A stretch of DNA of 64,000 nt from Amycolatopsis alba DSM 44262 (GTDB lineage: Bacteria > Actinomycetota > Actinomycetes > Mycobacteriales > Pseudonocardiaceae), in assembly GCF_000384215.1 (NCBI RefSeq), contig NZ_KB913032.1:1-64000 (forward strand), read 5' to 3'. Below, piece by piece: positions 1 through 9,795 of this stretch. The notes beneath the pieces are model-generated. The model was not told the DNA's origin. It saw only the letters and a list, made by a program, of their open reading frames with translations, and searched no databases. How positions within the stretch are numbered: the first letter of the stretch is position 1; every line of letters starts with the position of its first letter. The translations under genes and the position numbers were made by a program.

Positions 1-227
1 CCCCCCCCCCATCCGCCAGCCGCCAGCCGCCAGCCGCGGACACAGCAAAGGCCACGATCCCGCTAGCAACGAAGCCCGCACCTGCGGTTCCTGGGCGCGG
101 TAAGACAGCGAGCTGGATGGGCCTTCTCTCGCCGTGTGTGGACCACCCCGGACGTGCGCCGCCTTGCCACAGGTAGTGGCTCCTGAGCGCACCATTCACG
201 CCCCTTCATCGACAGGAAGACGGTCCT

Positions 228-1138
228 TTGCTCAGAAAGACTTGGTCGTTCGCGGCCGCTATGGCGGTGAGCATCGCCACCACGCTGGCCGCCCCTGCGG
301 CGACGGCCGTGACCGCCACACCACCGCCACCGATCGAGCCGATGCTGATCGGTGGCCATCCGGCCGCGACCGCGCCGCCGGGGATCACCTCGCTGCAGTA
401 CGACGCACCGGACCATGGTGCGCAGTACGTCGACTACCACACTTGCGGCGCCGTCCTGGTGTTCCGCGGCTGGGTGTTCACCGCCGCGCACTGCGTCACC
501 GACCCGCCCACCCAGGAGGTAGCCGAGCGACCGCCATCCAGTGGTTCAACGCCGACCCCGCACCGATCCCGACCGCGGACAAGAACTTCCACGTCCGGGT
601 CGGCAGCCTTGACCGGCTCGCCGGTGGTGAGACCGCCGCGGTGAGCAAGGTCGTGGTCCACCCCGGCTGGCAATGGGGAGAAGGCGCGCCGAAGAAGAAG
701 GTCTTCGACGCCGCGATGCTCAAGCTCGACTACCTCGTTCAGGAGCCGACCGTGCCGCTCGCCCGCGACGCCGCCCGGCGCGGCGAGAACGTCTCCGTGT
801 TCGGCTGGGGCGTGACCGAGCCTGACAGCACCCGTTCCGGTCTGCCGAGGCGTTTGCAGCAGCTCGACACCCGTGTCACCGCGCCGTCGCGCTGCGCCGG
901 AGCGTTCCTGTCCGCCGCCGAATTCTGCGGCGACAACCCCTCCGGCAGTGACGGCAGCTGTTACGGAGACTCCGGGACACCTGCGCTGGCCACCATCGAC
1001 GGCGTTCCCCAGCTCGTCGGGACCGCCAGCCGATCGGCTGATCCTGGGTTCTGCGGAACCCAGCCCGACGTTTTCACCAGTGACCCGGAGCTGCGGGACT
1101 GGATCTATCACGTCGCCCGCACCGGCAACGCCACCTAG
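228..1138 (+). pseudogene. secreted trypsin-like serine protease, frameshifted
   Basis: The first part (228 to about 510) begins at TTG behind GACAGGAAGA and encodes a signal peptide (RKTW, then an Ala-rich hydrophobic stretch ending near AAPAATA). It continues into an S1 protease with the catalytic-His motif TAAHC. The rest of the enzyme is in another frame from about 530 on: the catalytic-Asp region DAAMLKL, the catalytic-Ser motif GSCYGDSGTP, and a C-terminal helix ending RDWIYHVARTG. All three members of the triad are therefore present but split between frames, with the shift between about 505 and 540. The upstream frame runs on out of phase to a stop at 644. Either the gene is dead or the read has an indel. 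The protein would be exported and degrade peptides outside the cell. Confidence 0.8.
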
Positions 1139-1149
1139 CAACTGACCTT

Positions 1150-1184
1150 GGGGTGCCGTCTCCTACGCAAGGAGGCGGCACCCC
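1150..1184 (+). terminator. hairpin terminator after the protease gene
   Basis: A 15-bp stem (GGGGTGCCGTCTCCT at 1150-1164 pairing with 1170-1184) has one G-T wobble and a 5-nt loop. It lies 12 bases after the protease stop. There is no U-tract, as is usual in high-GC actinobacteria. Confidence 0.75.
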
Positions 1185-1264
1185 TCAGGCCTGAGACACC
1201 CCAGCGCCGATGAACCGCTCAATCCGAACACCACCAGTCACCGTCACCCGCACCCGGGGCCGTC

Positions 1265-1849
1265 ATGGGTAGCCAGAACGCGCACACCGCGTCGTCACAC
1301 CGCCGGAACCTGCGTCCGCCGCCTGGGCTGAGCGTCCGCTACCGAGCCGGCGCCACCCTCCGAGAGCTCGCGGACCTCTACCGCTTGTCTGTCCGGACGG
1401 TGCGCGCCTTCCTGGTCGCGGACGGAGTCCAGATCCGTCGTCCCGGCCGCACAGTCCGCGCACCCACCGTCCCTGCCTCCGCGACGGAACATCATCCCGT
1501 GCGCGCGGGAGCGGCAGTACTGGCGACCGTGCACCCGCTCCGCCCGCGTACTAGTTCCCCTGAATCACAGCTCGGCATGGACGCGCCGTACTGGCCGCGC
1601 TTCGATCTCGACCCCCCACACCAGCCGGGCACGAGACAGGTCCTCGCGGAAGCCACTCCAGGTCAGCACTGTGTCGGTCTCACCGCCCCGTACGACGTGC
1701 ACCAGGTCGACGACAAGCCGATGCCGATCCGAGCCGGCGAGTACACCGCGGTCCTGACCCGATGCGCACGCATCGGCCTCGTCGACGCACCCCTGCCACC
1801 GGACGCGCAGCTCTGCGCCGAATGCCACCCCGAACCACCCACCCTGTGA
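1265..1849 (+). CDS. hypothetical protein with N-terminal helix-turn-helix
   Basis: 194 residues. The segment at about 25-50 (YRAGATLRELADLYRLSVRTVRAFL) reads as a helix-turn-helix of the resolvase/sigma-70 region 4 type, with hydrophobic positions correctly spaced, so DNA binding is likely. The middle is Pro/Arg-rich and probably disordered. The C-terminus ends in a small Cys/His patch (LCAECHPEP) that could bind zinc. It sits 9 bases upstream of the next gene and is probably co-transcribed with it. Function is not recognised; an element-encoded regulator is the simplest guess because a decayed copy of its partner gene lies at the other end of the accessory region (51.2 kb). Confidence 0.65.
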   Translation: MGSQNAHTASSHRRNLRPPPGLSVRYRAGATLRELADLYRLSVRTVRAFLVADGVQIRRPGRTVRAPTVPASATEHHPVRAGAAVLATVHPLRPRTSSPESQLGMDAPYWPRFDLDPPHQPGTRQVLAEATPGQHCVGLTAPYDVHQVDDKPMPIRAGEYTAVLTRCARIGLVDAPLPPDAQLCAECHPEPPTL

Positions 1850-1858
1850 GAGACCACC

Positions 1859-2803
1859 GTGCCGAACCCGCTCCCGTACGACCTGACGAACGACGACGAC
1901 GCCGAGCACTACATCCGCGAAGCCCTCACCCCGTCACACCGCGGCAGATGGGACGCCCTGCTCGCCGACGACCACGTCACGCAGACCTACCGCGTACTCA
2001 AAATCATCGAAGCCAACGCGAACCACGGAGCCACACTCCGCCGCGACAAGATCAAGCTCGCCGAGAAACAACACCGCGCCGGGCTCATGACAGCCCTCGA
2101 GCACGCCACCCAGTATCGCGACTTCATCGCCTGGCGGGAACGCGCCAGCCTCTTCAACACAGTCCTGCACCAGCACCTCGCCCAAGCCGCCGACCGGGTC
2201 CGCAAGCTCCACCGCGACAACGTCGTGGAGTCCCTGAGGCACTCGCTGCTGGCCCTAGCGGTCGCTGTCGACGACCACCGCCAAGCCCATACCGGCGAAG
2301 AATCGCTCGCCGATACCGCACTCTGGGCCCGGCTCCAGCTCCTCCCCTGGCCCACCTCCGACAACGCCAGCTACCTGCTCGCCGACGCCGTAGCCGCCGA
2401 ACGCGGCCGCCGCGGACCCGCCCGCCACATCGAGAACGGACTCATCGAGTTCCAGGGCACACACGTCACCGGCGAGACCGTGGACGTCGCCGACCTCATC
2501 CTCGAGATCACCGACCACGCCCAGCCCACCTGCGACCGCGCCCATCTCATCGAGCTCTGGCACCAGCGAACCCCCGACCTGCTGGACGCACCAGGCGCGA
2601 AGATCGCAGCAGCGAAAGGCAACGGCCGCTACACCACCCAGCGACTCAGCAAATCACTCACCTACCTGGAGTCACAAGGACTCATCACCCGCACGACGGT
2701 GCAGACGAAGTCCAAGATCACGGTCATCAACCGAGCCGCCTTGCTCACCCTGCGCCGACTTTGGGACACCGAGCACTTCCCGCTCGACAACGTCGACGAG
2801 TAA
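1859..2803 (+). CDS. hypothetical protein with C-terminal winged-helix-like region
   Basis: 314 residues starting at GTG. The N-terminal two thirds is predicted helical and charged. The C-terminal 90 residues (from about LIELWHQRTPDLL to LESQGLITRTTVQTKSKITVI) resemble a winged helix, with a recognition-helix-like stretch and a beta-wing. I do not recognise the family. Two separate stretches of this protein (about residues 50-75 and 195-235) recur, degenerate, at 51236-51546. This marks it as a gene carried repeatedly by the local mobile DNA. It probably forms a two-gene operon with the helix-turn-helix gene just upstream, and a strong hairpin follows at 2893. Confidence 0.65.
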   Translation: MPNPLPYDLTNDDDAEHYIREALTPSHRGRWDALLADDHVTQTYRVLKIIEANANHGATLRRDKIKLAEKQHRAGLMTALEHATQYRDFIAWRERASLFNTVLHQHLAQAADRVRKLHRDNVVESLRHSLLALAVAVDDHRQAHTGEESLADTALWARLQLLPWPTSDNASYLLADAVAAERGRRGPARHIENGLIEFQGTHVTGETVDVADLILEITDHAQPTCDRAHLIELWHQRTPDLLDAPGAKIAAAKGNGRYTTQRLSKSLTYLESQGLITRTTVQTKSKITVINRAALLTLRRLWDTEHFPLDNVDE

Positions 2804-2892
2804 GAGCCAGGGTCATCGGGCCCGGCGCTCTGCTCGCGACCATGGCCTTGAAAGCGGGTCAGAAGCCGGAATTCTGACGCGACTTGACGGAA

Positions 2893-2927
2893 TGGCCCGG
2901 CAGTAAGGGGGAGGGACTGCCGGGCCA
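2893..2927 (+). terminator. perfect 12-bp hairpin downstream of 1859-2803
   Basis: TGGCCCGGCAGT (2893-2904) pairs perfectly with 2916-2927 across an 11-nt purine loop. It lies 90 bases past the stop of the upstream gene. Confidence 0.7.
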
Positions 2928-3164
2928 CCACCTAAGTCGCCGCACGCCAGATGGGTGTTACCAAGATCCCGCAAGGCTCCGATGTCTCGCCCGAAACCCG
3001 CGCCGGGCCCATGGCGCGACCCGATCCCCTTAGTCGTTCGAAGGGAAGTTACAGCGCTACACGGCCCCTAACGAGACCTCCGGAGAGTGGCTATCGGCCG
3101 GTCCACGCACGCTGGCGGGACGTGCCCAGCCCACACCTTGGCCTCTCCGTTCCAGACCTCGGCG
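2928..3164. other. intergenic, nothing recognised
   Basis: Short open frames exist on both strands but none has convincing composition, a start with a ribosome binding site, or a recognisable motif. Confidence 0.4.
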
Positions 3165-3467
3165 CTAAAGGCTCTCATCACGCGGTCGGAGCGCGTACCC
3201 CGGAACCCACTGACCTGCCTTCGCTCCGCCGCGCCCCTCATTGATCATGAACTGGACCCAGCCGAACCAGTAGCCGGTCGTGCTGACCTTCCACATCGAC
3301 AGTTCGCCGCGGACCTCCGCCTGGAGATCGAGGCCCTCCGGGATGTCGGCCCTGGGCGGGCCGACGGGGAAGAGCTGGCTCAAGTCCACCCAGACCTTCC
3401 GAGGAGGCCGGAAACCCCGGAAGGTCTTCTCCTCCGGCGGGCCGTCTGACGTGGAGCTATCGAACAT
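3165..3467 (-). CDS. small hypothetical protein
   Basis: 100 residues from ATG 3467. A GTG near 3395 behind GGAAGG (giving a protein beginning MDLSQLF) is an alternative start. The conserved-looking core has regularly placed aromatic and hydrophobic residues (VWVDLSQLFPVGPP, ELSMWKVSTTGYWFGWVQF), which suggests a small beta-rich soluble domain. No catalytic motif is visible and the family is not recognised. It stands alone: about 390 bases on its 5' side (3468-3855) show no gene, only short frames on both strands. Confidence 0.5.
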   Translation of the reverse strand: MFDSSTSDGPPEEKTFRGFRPPRKVWVDLSQLFPVGPPRADIPEGLDLQAEVRGELSMWKVSTTGYWFGWVQFMINEGRGGAKAGQWVPGYALRPRDESL

Positions 3468-3855
3468 GGGTTCGATTATGCATGGTGCCGAGGTGCTCGC
3501 AACCTTGTCTGCTACACCATGTACGCTGAGTCACAGACCTTCGGGTCCGCGCGTGAGTCTGACAAGCTCAAGCCGAACACAGATTGACCATCCGAGCACT
3601 TTTGCAGGAGCCGTGCCAGCCTGTTCTTGGCGGATCGGCAGTATGGTTAGACGTGCATGAGTCGGCAATGTGTCCGGACATGTACCCGTCCAGCAAGTCT
3701 GGGCACCTGTGTTCCGTTTGGCGCGGCACTGCACCATCGAGGCCGGGACATAGGAGCAACACCCCGCCGACGAGTGTCGGCATGTGCAGTACCCCGTACA
3801 CCACCTTTACCGGCTGGTGGAGACGCCTCGGCTCTGCTAGCGGTGAGGGTTGCGC

Positions 3856-4128
3856 GTGTCAGAGTTCGTCGCTCGTGTCTCGACGTTGTCCACAACCGGT
3901 CTTTTTGCCGCCTCGGTCTTTAGCATCACCGTGTTTTTCGGCATCTGGCTCGTCTTGCGCCCGTTCCGTGCCAAGGTGAAGTCGGTTGGCCGCATCCGGA
4001 TCAAGGCGCTGTTCTTCGAGATCGAAATCGGCCCACCGAGCCCCGAAGACACAGAGGACGAGATCTCCGAGCAGCAACCACCCGCTAAGGACGCTCCGAA
4101 AATAGCCGACTCCGATCCGCCGAGTTGA
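3856..4128 (+). CDS. small single-pass membrane protein
   Basis: About 90 residues. GTG 3856 is preferred because GTGAGGG lies 6 bases upstream; TTG 3850 overlaps that site. One transmembrane helix is clear (residues about 15-35, TGLFAASVFSITVFFGIWLVL), followed by a basic stop-transfer patch (RPFRAKVKSVGRIRIK). The acidic, Pro/Glu/Asp-rich tail is probably cytoplasmic by the positive-inside rule. Function unknown. The next gene starts 230 bases downstream, so co-transcription is uncertain. Confidence 0.55.
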   Translation: MSEFVARVSTLSTTGLFAASVFSITVFFGIWLVLRPFRAKVKSVGRIRIKALFFEIEIGPPSPEDTEDEISEQQPPAKDAPKIADSDPPS

Positions 4129-4357
4129 CGTGCCCTGACACTTCCACACCCTGCCCTCACACCATGTACCGGCTCCACATACTTCCAGCGTGGAAACCAG
4201 GCGGGCGATCGCGACGCCCCTGGGTAGCCAGCCGTCCCCATCCCGATGTCAGCCACAGTGCTAGACCCCAACTTCCCGGACAAGCCGAAAGCCGGACAAC
4301 TCCAAATTCGTACTCCGTTACGGGCGTGTTCTCCCCGCACCTGGCACGATCGTCCTC

Positions 4358-5482
4358 GTGACGGTCTATGCCTCCGACGCGACGCGGCAAGTTCTGATCT
4401 GTACGTGGGATACGGGGCTCGGCTGTGTGGCGAGCAACGTCTCCGACCTTCCCGCCACCGCAGCGCACGAGGATCTGCTCCGGCTTGCCGACACCCTGAC
4501 CGGACTGTCCCGCCAGTTGTGGCGTACGTACACGCATCCGGCCAGTGCCGCCGACAGCCTGGAGGAGAACACCGAAAGGTGGCATCGACAAGGTGAGCGC
4601 GACGCGTTCGCCTCCGTGATCCAGGCCTTGACGAAGCCCAACCTCCCGCAAGACGGCTACATGATTCAGTCCTACAACCGCGTCGAGGAAGCAGCACACC
4701 GTGTTGGCCGCGCACTCCACACTCTCGACGACAAGACGCTGACGGAGCAGGTGATTGCCGACGTCGAAGCCGAGCTGCGCGCCGTCGAACAGGCCGAGCG
4801 CGGCGACCTTTCCGAACGAGCGAAACAAGCGGTTCTCCTCACTCGCGCCGACGCCTCCCCGCTCCAGGTGAACGCGGCCAACGATCTCTTCCGCGAGCAC
4901 CCACTCGGATCGGAGAAGCTACTCCACGAGGTCGACCCGACAGCAGCGGCTGTCGCCGCCGCGCACTGGCTCCAGGCCGCGGCCGACATCACCGCCGACC
5001 TCGCCGAGTGCGATCCCGCCGAAGTCGTGATCGAAGCCGACGATATCGAAGCCCTCGCCGTCGAAACGCCGACCCGGGTCCTGGAACGGCTCGGAGCCGG
5101 CGAAAGGCCGCGTGACGTGGTCGTGGATCTCATCCGGAACGCGATGCTCGCCGCCGAAGGCAGGGTCGCCGACCCCAGCTCACTTGCGGACGTCCTCAAG
5201 AACTCACAAGGCCAGGCCGAGGAGAGCCCTCCCGGCGAAGACGACTCGCTTGACACAGCTCAGGCACGTATCAGCCTTCTCGACCCACTCCGGCCCGCCC
5301 ACGACCTGCTCGAAGACCTCCTTGACGGCATTCACGGCTGCCGTCTTCTCTTCCACGAATACTCCGAGCACGACGGAGACTTCGACGACGATGAGACCGA
5401 CGGACTCGCTGAACGGCTCGATAGCGAATTCGAAGCCACTGTTCGCGCTGCGGCCGACGCCGACCATGACCGGCTGTTGTGA
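4358..5482 (+). CDS. hypothetical acidic helical protein
   Basis: 374 residues. The N-terminus (VYASDATRQVLICTWDTGLGCV) could form a beta-hairpin. Most of the remainder is predicted alpha-helical, rich in Ala, Glu and Asp, and the last 40 residues are strongly acidic (HDGDFDDDETDG). No enzyme motif, signal peptide or membrane segment is seen. It converges with the very large helical-repeat gene on the other strand, with only 39 bases between their stops. Family not recognised. Confidence 0.65.
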   Translation: MTVYASDATRQVLICTWDTGLGCVASNVSDLPATAAHEDLLRLADTLTGLSRQLWRTYTHPASAADSLEENTERWHRQGERDAFASVIQALTKPNLPQDGYMIQSYNRVEEAAHRVGRALHTLDDKTLTEQVIADVEAELRAVEQAERGDLSERAKQAVLLTRADASPLQVNAANDLFREHPLGSEKLLHEVDPTAAAVAAAHWLQAAADITADLAECDPAEVVIEADDIEALAVETPTRVLERLGAGERPRDVVVDLIRNAMLAAEGRVADPSSLADVLKNSQGQAEESPPGEDDSLDTAQARISLLDPLRPAHDLLEDLLDGIHGCRLLFHEYSEHDGDFDDDETDGLAERLDSEFEATVRAAADADHDRLL

Positions 5483-5521
5483 TTGACCCGGACAGCACGA
5501 GTTTGTCCCTGTAACCGGCTT

Positions 5522-8500
5522 TCAGGTGTCGGTTGGGTCGGTATACGGGGCGATGTCGGTTGCTTCGGGGTAGCCGCGGTCGATGACCTTGGTGCGGAGT
5601 TCGTCGAAGTTGGGGTCTGACCGTGTGGTGCTGATGGTTCGTAGTGCGTCGATGGAGGCGCGTGCGACGTGGTCCTGTTCCCACGGCGCGCCCTTGCCCA
5701 GGAGCATGAGCAGAATCTTGATGCTGTCGTCTGGGACCGGTGCTGTGCGGCAGCGGTCCGCGACTTCGATGGCGTAGTGGTCCAAGCCGCCGGTGATGGC
5801 GAGTGTTCGGACTGTGAGCTGTGCCCATGTTTCTTCGGGGAGGCCGGCGACGAACGCCCACCGGCCCGCAGCACGGAGCACGTCGGCGGGCACTGTCGCA
5901 CGATTAGCATCGAGCAAGGCTTGCCAGAACTCGGCAGCGACGTCGAGTTCTGGTTCACCGTCGGCGCTGTCCTGCACCAGGACAGCGGCTCCTGAGGATG
6001 CTGCGGTGAGCGCTTCGGGCCAGCCGCGGAGGGCCTGGAGGATGGCGGGAATCTCGTAGCCTGTCTCGCGGTGGAGCATTCCTATGAGGAGGGTGTCGAC
6101 CGCGTTGTCCGCATTTCGTTGTGCCGCGGCGGTCAACTCATCTCGCAGATTGACATAGAGCCAGGGGGTGGGTTGTGCGTACTTTAAGGTCAGCTCGAAC
6201 GTCTCGACGCCCAATTCGGTGTCCCGGAACAGGGTGTCGACGCGTCGGGCGAGCCAGTCCTTCGCGATTGTTTCGAGGAATCTGCGGTTCTGAGCGAGGA
6301 CGGCCCGGTACTCCATGCCGACTGGACCTGGTATCTGGATGAGTTCGTCGAGCAGTTCGACGAACTGAGGGCGGATCACTCCTCCGTTGCGGTATTCCCA
6401 GCCCGCCAGCGAAAGAATTGCCTGTAGCCCTCGTCCGCGGCGGCTGTTGATCGCGCGGAACAGAGCGTCGTGGTCACCGTGAGCAGCGTCTCCACTCTCA
6501 GGTGCCTGGTCGATCAGCTCCAGCGCCCAGGCCCACACGGTGTCGAGGTGGTCGGCAAGTCGGGTGTTGTGATTCGCCAGCGCGCGGACGAGGTCGACTG
6601 TCACCTGCTCGACGCGACGCCAGTCCGGCTCGAAGTCGAAATCGTCCTCCCCGAGAACGATCGGGGTCCAGCGTTCGGTCCGCACGAGCTGGGCCGCCGC
6701 CACGATGTCTGGTGCACTCTCGATGACATCGGCTGCCTTCTTGGCGACCGCGTCGAAATAGTGCAGGACGTACACAGGTTCCCGCAGACCGGTCACGACC
6801 GACACGGGATCGGCCGTCCACGCCTGAGGTTCTGCTTCGACGACACTTTCGAGGGTCCGGGCAAGTTCACGAGCAAGAATCATGCGGCCGCGGCTGTCAC
6901 CGTCGGGCCGCCACCGTGCAACCGTGTCGATGGCGTCGGCGACGGACAGGGAGGACAGTTCTTTTACGCTGTATGCGGATTGCCCCGACATCATGGTGAC
7001 ATGATCAGTCCTGTGCTCGAAGAGCTCCTGCGGGAGGGAGCCGTGGCGCTCCTCCAGTTCCGCGATCCGATCCTGCCAGCTCTCCAGTGCAGAGTCGGGC
7101 AGCACCGTCGACCAGTGCCAAGTGCGACGCAGTGCGTCCGGGATGGACTCGTCCTCACCGAACGGATCGTCTCCCGGTAGGCCGAGCGCTTCGGCCCATG
7201 GCGCGAGAAGGCCAGGCTCAGGGTCTGTAAGGAGCACGGCGTCGATGAGGTCTTTGTCGTCGCCGGTAGGGGCGAACGACGCGAGGCGACGCGTGATGTG
7301 ATCGATCTTGTCGTGGATCGAGACGTCGTCGGCGAGTACGAGGACGCGGCTGGTGATCCTTTCCCCGAGATCGCCGCTGATGTCCTTTGTCCAGTTAAGA
7401 AGGTTCGCGGTGGAGATGCCGAGCTTCGGTGCTTGCTGCAGTAGGCGCGCGAGGCCGTGGGCAAGGATCACGAGATAGTGGCGATCGTGTTCGCCGAGGT
7501 CGGCTGTAAGGCGTGCACTGTCTCGAGTGATCCAGCCGGCCTGAGGATGTTGGGACGCTTCCCGTGTCTTGGCCGCGAGCATGCGAATCCGACTCGTGGC
7601 GTTGTCGCGGTTGAGTCCAGCTTCGAGTCGTTCGAGCACCAGCTTGTAGTAGTAGCGGTCGGTGTCGAGAGGAGCGCCATCCAGGACCCTCCTGGCCACG
7701 GTCTCCACCAGCGGGATCGTCGGATCAGCCTTTTTGATCACGTCGGCGCCGATCACACGAACCGACCGGTTGCTCGAATAGGCCGAGACGATGTCACCGA
7801 CCGCGCTATGTCCGGCAGATCCCAGTTGGGATGCGAACAGCAACAGAGTGAACGCCACGTTCGCCCTGTCCTCTTCGAGCGTGCGCTGCTTGACGTCCTT
7901 CACCAGGCGCGCCAAAACGACGGCAACCTCTGCTGGCGCCGTGCGCCCGAGGCCCTCCAGCAGCGCCGCCCCCGGCCAGGTTCCGCTCGGCGCAGGTAGC
8001 GCGATCACGTCCGCGTCGTGGAGAGGAATAAGCCAGCCAGGGTCGGTCAGCAGCCCGAGAAATAGCCGGAGATGATGTTCGTTCAGCGCCAGATTCCGCA
8101 AACGCTCGACCTGGTCATGGCCGGCCCACGGCTCGGCTGCCAAGGCCCGTAGTGCGCGGACGATCTCATCGGATGGCGTGAACATCCGGACGAACCACGC
8201 CACGGCACGGGAGTAGAACGTGACTGCGGTTTGGGGAGTCGTCTGTGCGTGCAGAGCCTGGTTTGTCTCGCCGTAAAGCCGGGTGTACTCCTTGACCGGG
8301 TCAAGCTCGCCGCCCAGAGGATCGATACCGGCCTTCGACCGGAGATACTGCAACAGACGAGCGGCGTGATACGAGTCCCGATCCCGCTTCTCGGCGACGC
8401 GCCGCAGAACCTCCGTGAGCGCAGCCAGCGATGCCGCGCCGTCATTATCCGGCCGCGCTATCTCCGCTTCATACCTCTGCCAAGCCTCACGCACGACGGA

Positions 8501-8740
8501 AAGACCCCCACCAGGGACCGGGCTGCTCTCCTTAACGACCGCATCGACCGCCTCGCGCACGTTGTAGGCCGCGCTCTCAGCAAGCCGAAGATCTGCCTCG
8601 TCGTCCAGCGAGTAAACAATCAACACCGACGCCGTCCGCAGGCACGCCAAGATCCTCGCACCCTGCGTGGGCAACTCACGCATGATCGTCGACACCACCT
8701 CACCGGGCAGCTCCGGCAACGATCCACCGTCCTCCGTCAT
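5522..8740 (-). CDS. very large helical-repeat protein of unknown function
   Basis: About 1072 residues from ATG 8740 (MTEDGGSLPELPGE), with GGACGGGTGG upstream; an in-frame extension reaches 8800. The sequence is almost wholly alpha-helical, with repeating amphipathic units as in HEAT/TPR-like solenoids. Examples are the stretches around FYSRAVAWFVRMF, RYYYKLVLERLEAGL and HYLVILAHGLARLLQ. There is no P-loop, nuclease motif or membrane segment. Large orphan helical-scaffold proteins of this kind often act as sensors in bacterial conflict systems, and this one lies in an accessory region containing several of them; that is context only. A decayed exonuclease gene follows its 5' end on the same strand. 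Confidence 0.65.
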   Translation of the reverse strand: MTEDGGSLPELPGEVVSTIMRELPTQGARILACLRTASVLIVYSLDDEADLRLAESAAYNVREAVDAVVKESSPVPGGGLSVVREAWQRYEAEIARPDNDGAASLAALTEVLRRVAEKRDRDSYHAARLLQYLRSKAGIDPLGGELDPVKEYTRLYGETNQALHAQTTPQTAVTFYSRAVAWFVRMFTPSDEIVRALRALAAEPWAGHDQVERLRNLALNEHHLRLFLGLLTDPGWLIPLHDADVIALPAPSGTWPGAALLEGLGRTAPAEVAVVLARLVKDVKQRTLEEDRANVAFTLLLFASQLGSAGHSAVGDIVSAYSSNRSVRVIGADVIKKADPTIPLVETVARRVLDGAPLDTDRYYYKLVLERLEAGLNRDNATSRIRMLAAKTREASQHPQAGWITRDSARLTADLGEHDRHYLVILAHGLARLLQQAPKLGISTANLLNWTKDISGDLGERITSRVLVLADDVSIHDKIDHITRRLASFAPTGDDKDLIDAVLLTDPEPGLLAPWAEALGLPGDDPFGEDESIPDALRRTWHWSTVLPDSALESWQDRIAELEERHGSLPQELFEHRTDHVTMMSGQSAYSVKELSSLSVADAIDTVARWRPDGDSRGRMILARELARTLESVVEAEPQAWTADPVSVVTGLREPVYVLHYFDAVAKKAADVIESAPDIVAAAQLVRTERWTPIVLGEDDFDFEPDWRRVEQVTVDLVRALANHNTRLADHLDTVWAWALELIDQAPESGDAAHGDHDALFRAINSRRGRGLQAILSLAGWEYRNGGVIRPQFVELLDELIQIPGPVGMEYRAVLAQNRRFLETIAKDWLARRVDTLFRDTELGVETFELTLKYAQPTPWLYVNLRDELTAAAQRNADNAVDTLLIGMLHRETGYEIPAILQALRGWPEALTAASSGAAVLVQDSADGEPELDVAAEFWQALLDANRATVPADVLRAAGRWAFVAGLPEETWAQLTVRTLAITGGLDHYAIEVADRCRTAPVPDDSIKILLMLLGKGAPWEQDHVARASIDALRTISTTRSDPNFDELRTKVIDRGYPEATDIAPYTDPTDT

Positions 8741-8846
8741 CGACACCACCCGTCCATTGTCGACATCGCCTGTCCGTATTACTCGGCAACGACACGCCAC
8801 CGAGGCGAGTCATCATCGGAACGGCCGCCGCGCCGAGGCCCGAGTC

Positions 8847-9436
8847 CTAGCTGCGGGCGGCTGCGTATTCGGCGTCGAGCCGGGCTTTGAGCGCGGCGGC
8901 GCGGTCAGGAGTGCAAGTTTGGCCAGGCGCGTCGATATCGCAGTGAAGCTTGATCAAGCGGGACCGAATCACCCCTGCGGTGCGCCCGTACTGCTCGGCG
9001 AGCTGGTCGTGCAGCACGGTCGGCGCCGTGGCGGGGTCGGCGGCGAGCCACTGCTCGCGCAGCGCGGCTTCAAGATCAGGTGTCCACGAAGCATGGGACC
9101 GCGCGGGCCCGCATGGCCTGGGGCGGCCGAACCCGCCGGGCTGCTGCAACAGTCGCTGGCAGGAGTGGCCAAGATTTGCCGGAGGCTCGGGTATCGGAGC
9201 TGTAGCTGGAGCCGCTCGATACGAGCGGTGTCACTGCGGGGGACTCCCCGCAGCTTGCGCTCAAGCATCTCGACGCGCGCGTTCTGCTGCTCGCGAAACC
9301 ACTGCGCTTGCCAGCTGTGGAGCACGTGCGGGGCGAGCTGACCGATCCGTTCGGGCTGGTCCTTAGCGAGCTGCCACGCGAGCCGGGCGGCAGCGAGTGC
9401 GTCCTCAGTGCTGTTGTGCGCTTGGTCGAGCCGGAC
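8847..9436 (-). pseudogene. decayed DnaQ-like exonuclease C-terminus plus HTH-like tail
   Basis: Read from 9436 downward, one frame gives RLDQAHNSTEDALAAARLAW. This matches the ExoIII-type His...Asp region that closes DnaQ-family 3'-5' exonucleases. It is followed by a helical region (LHSWQAQWFREQQNARVEML). The frame opens directly after an in-frame stop near 9437 and the N-terminal DxE motif is absent. After about 9150 the sensible frame changes to the one containing SWTPDLEAALREQWLAADP and EQYGRTAGVIRSRLIKLHCD, a Myb/HTH-like tail ending at 8847. A free-standing 100-residue protein from ATG 9149 is also possible. A second, more degenerate copy of the same DNA lies at 20689-21074. Confidence 0.5.
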
Positions 9437-9795
9437 ACCTTAGACCTGCAGAGGTTGGTCAGCGAGCGCTTCTCTTCACGCTGCGCAGGATGCAAGTGGC
9501 GGTCCATGCAGATTCACGTCGGTCGACCGCGCTCCTGCGACCACTGGCCGACCATGATCACGGCGGTGGCCCGGAGACCGCGCAGCACTAAGGTTCACAG
9601 CCAACGTGAGCACACTCAGACATCCTCCACGCTAACCACAATCGAGGCGATCCTGTTCGACAGAACCCCAAACTTGTTGATCACCTCTAATCATCTGTTC
9701 GTTGACGGTTTATTTCCTGCGCATGACTGAAACGTTGCCCCGATCTCCCGCGATCTAACTACACGATCGGCTGCGCATCACCATGGGAGGCACGG
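9437..9795. other. AT-richer intergenic region upstream of the GMC oxidoreductase
   Basis: About 360 bases with no supported gene. The right half is clearly AT-richer than the neighbourhood and contains TTGACG at about 9704 and TTGATC at about 9678, possible -35 elements for the downstream GMC/Nudix operon. No convincing -10 can be fixed by eye. Confidence 0.35.

Noticed and set aside
1762..2877. Plus-strand 371-codon frame overlapping the 1859 gene
   Set aside because: Arg/Pro/His-rich shadow of the real gene.
5522..8740. The 1072-aa protein as an Avs- or SIR2-type defence protein
   Set aside because: No P-loop, no SIR2 or nuclease motif could be found in the sequence.
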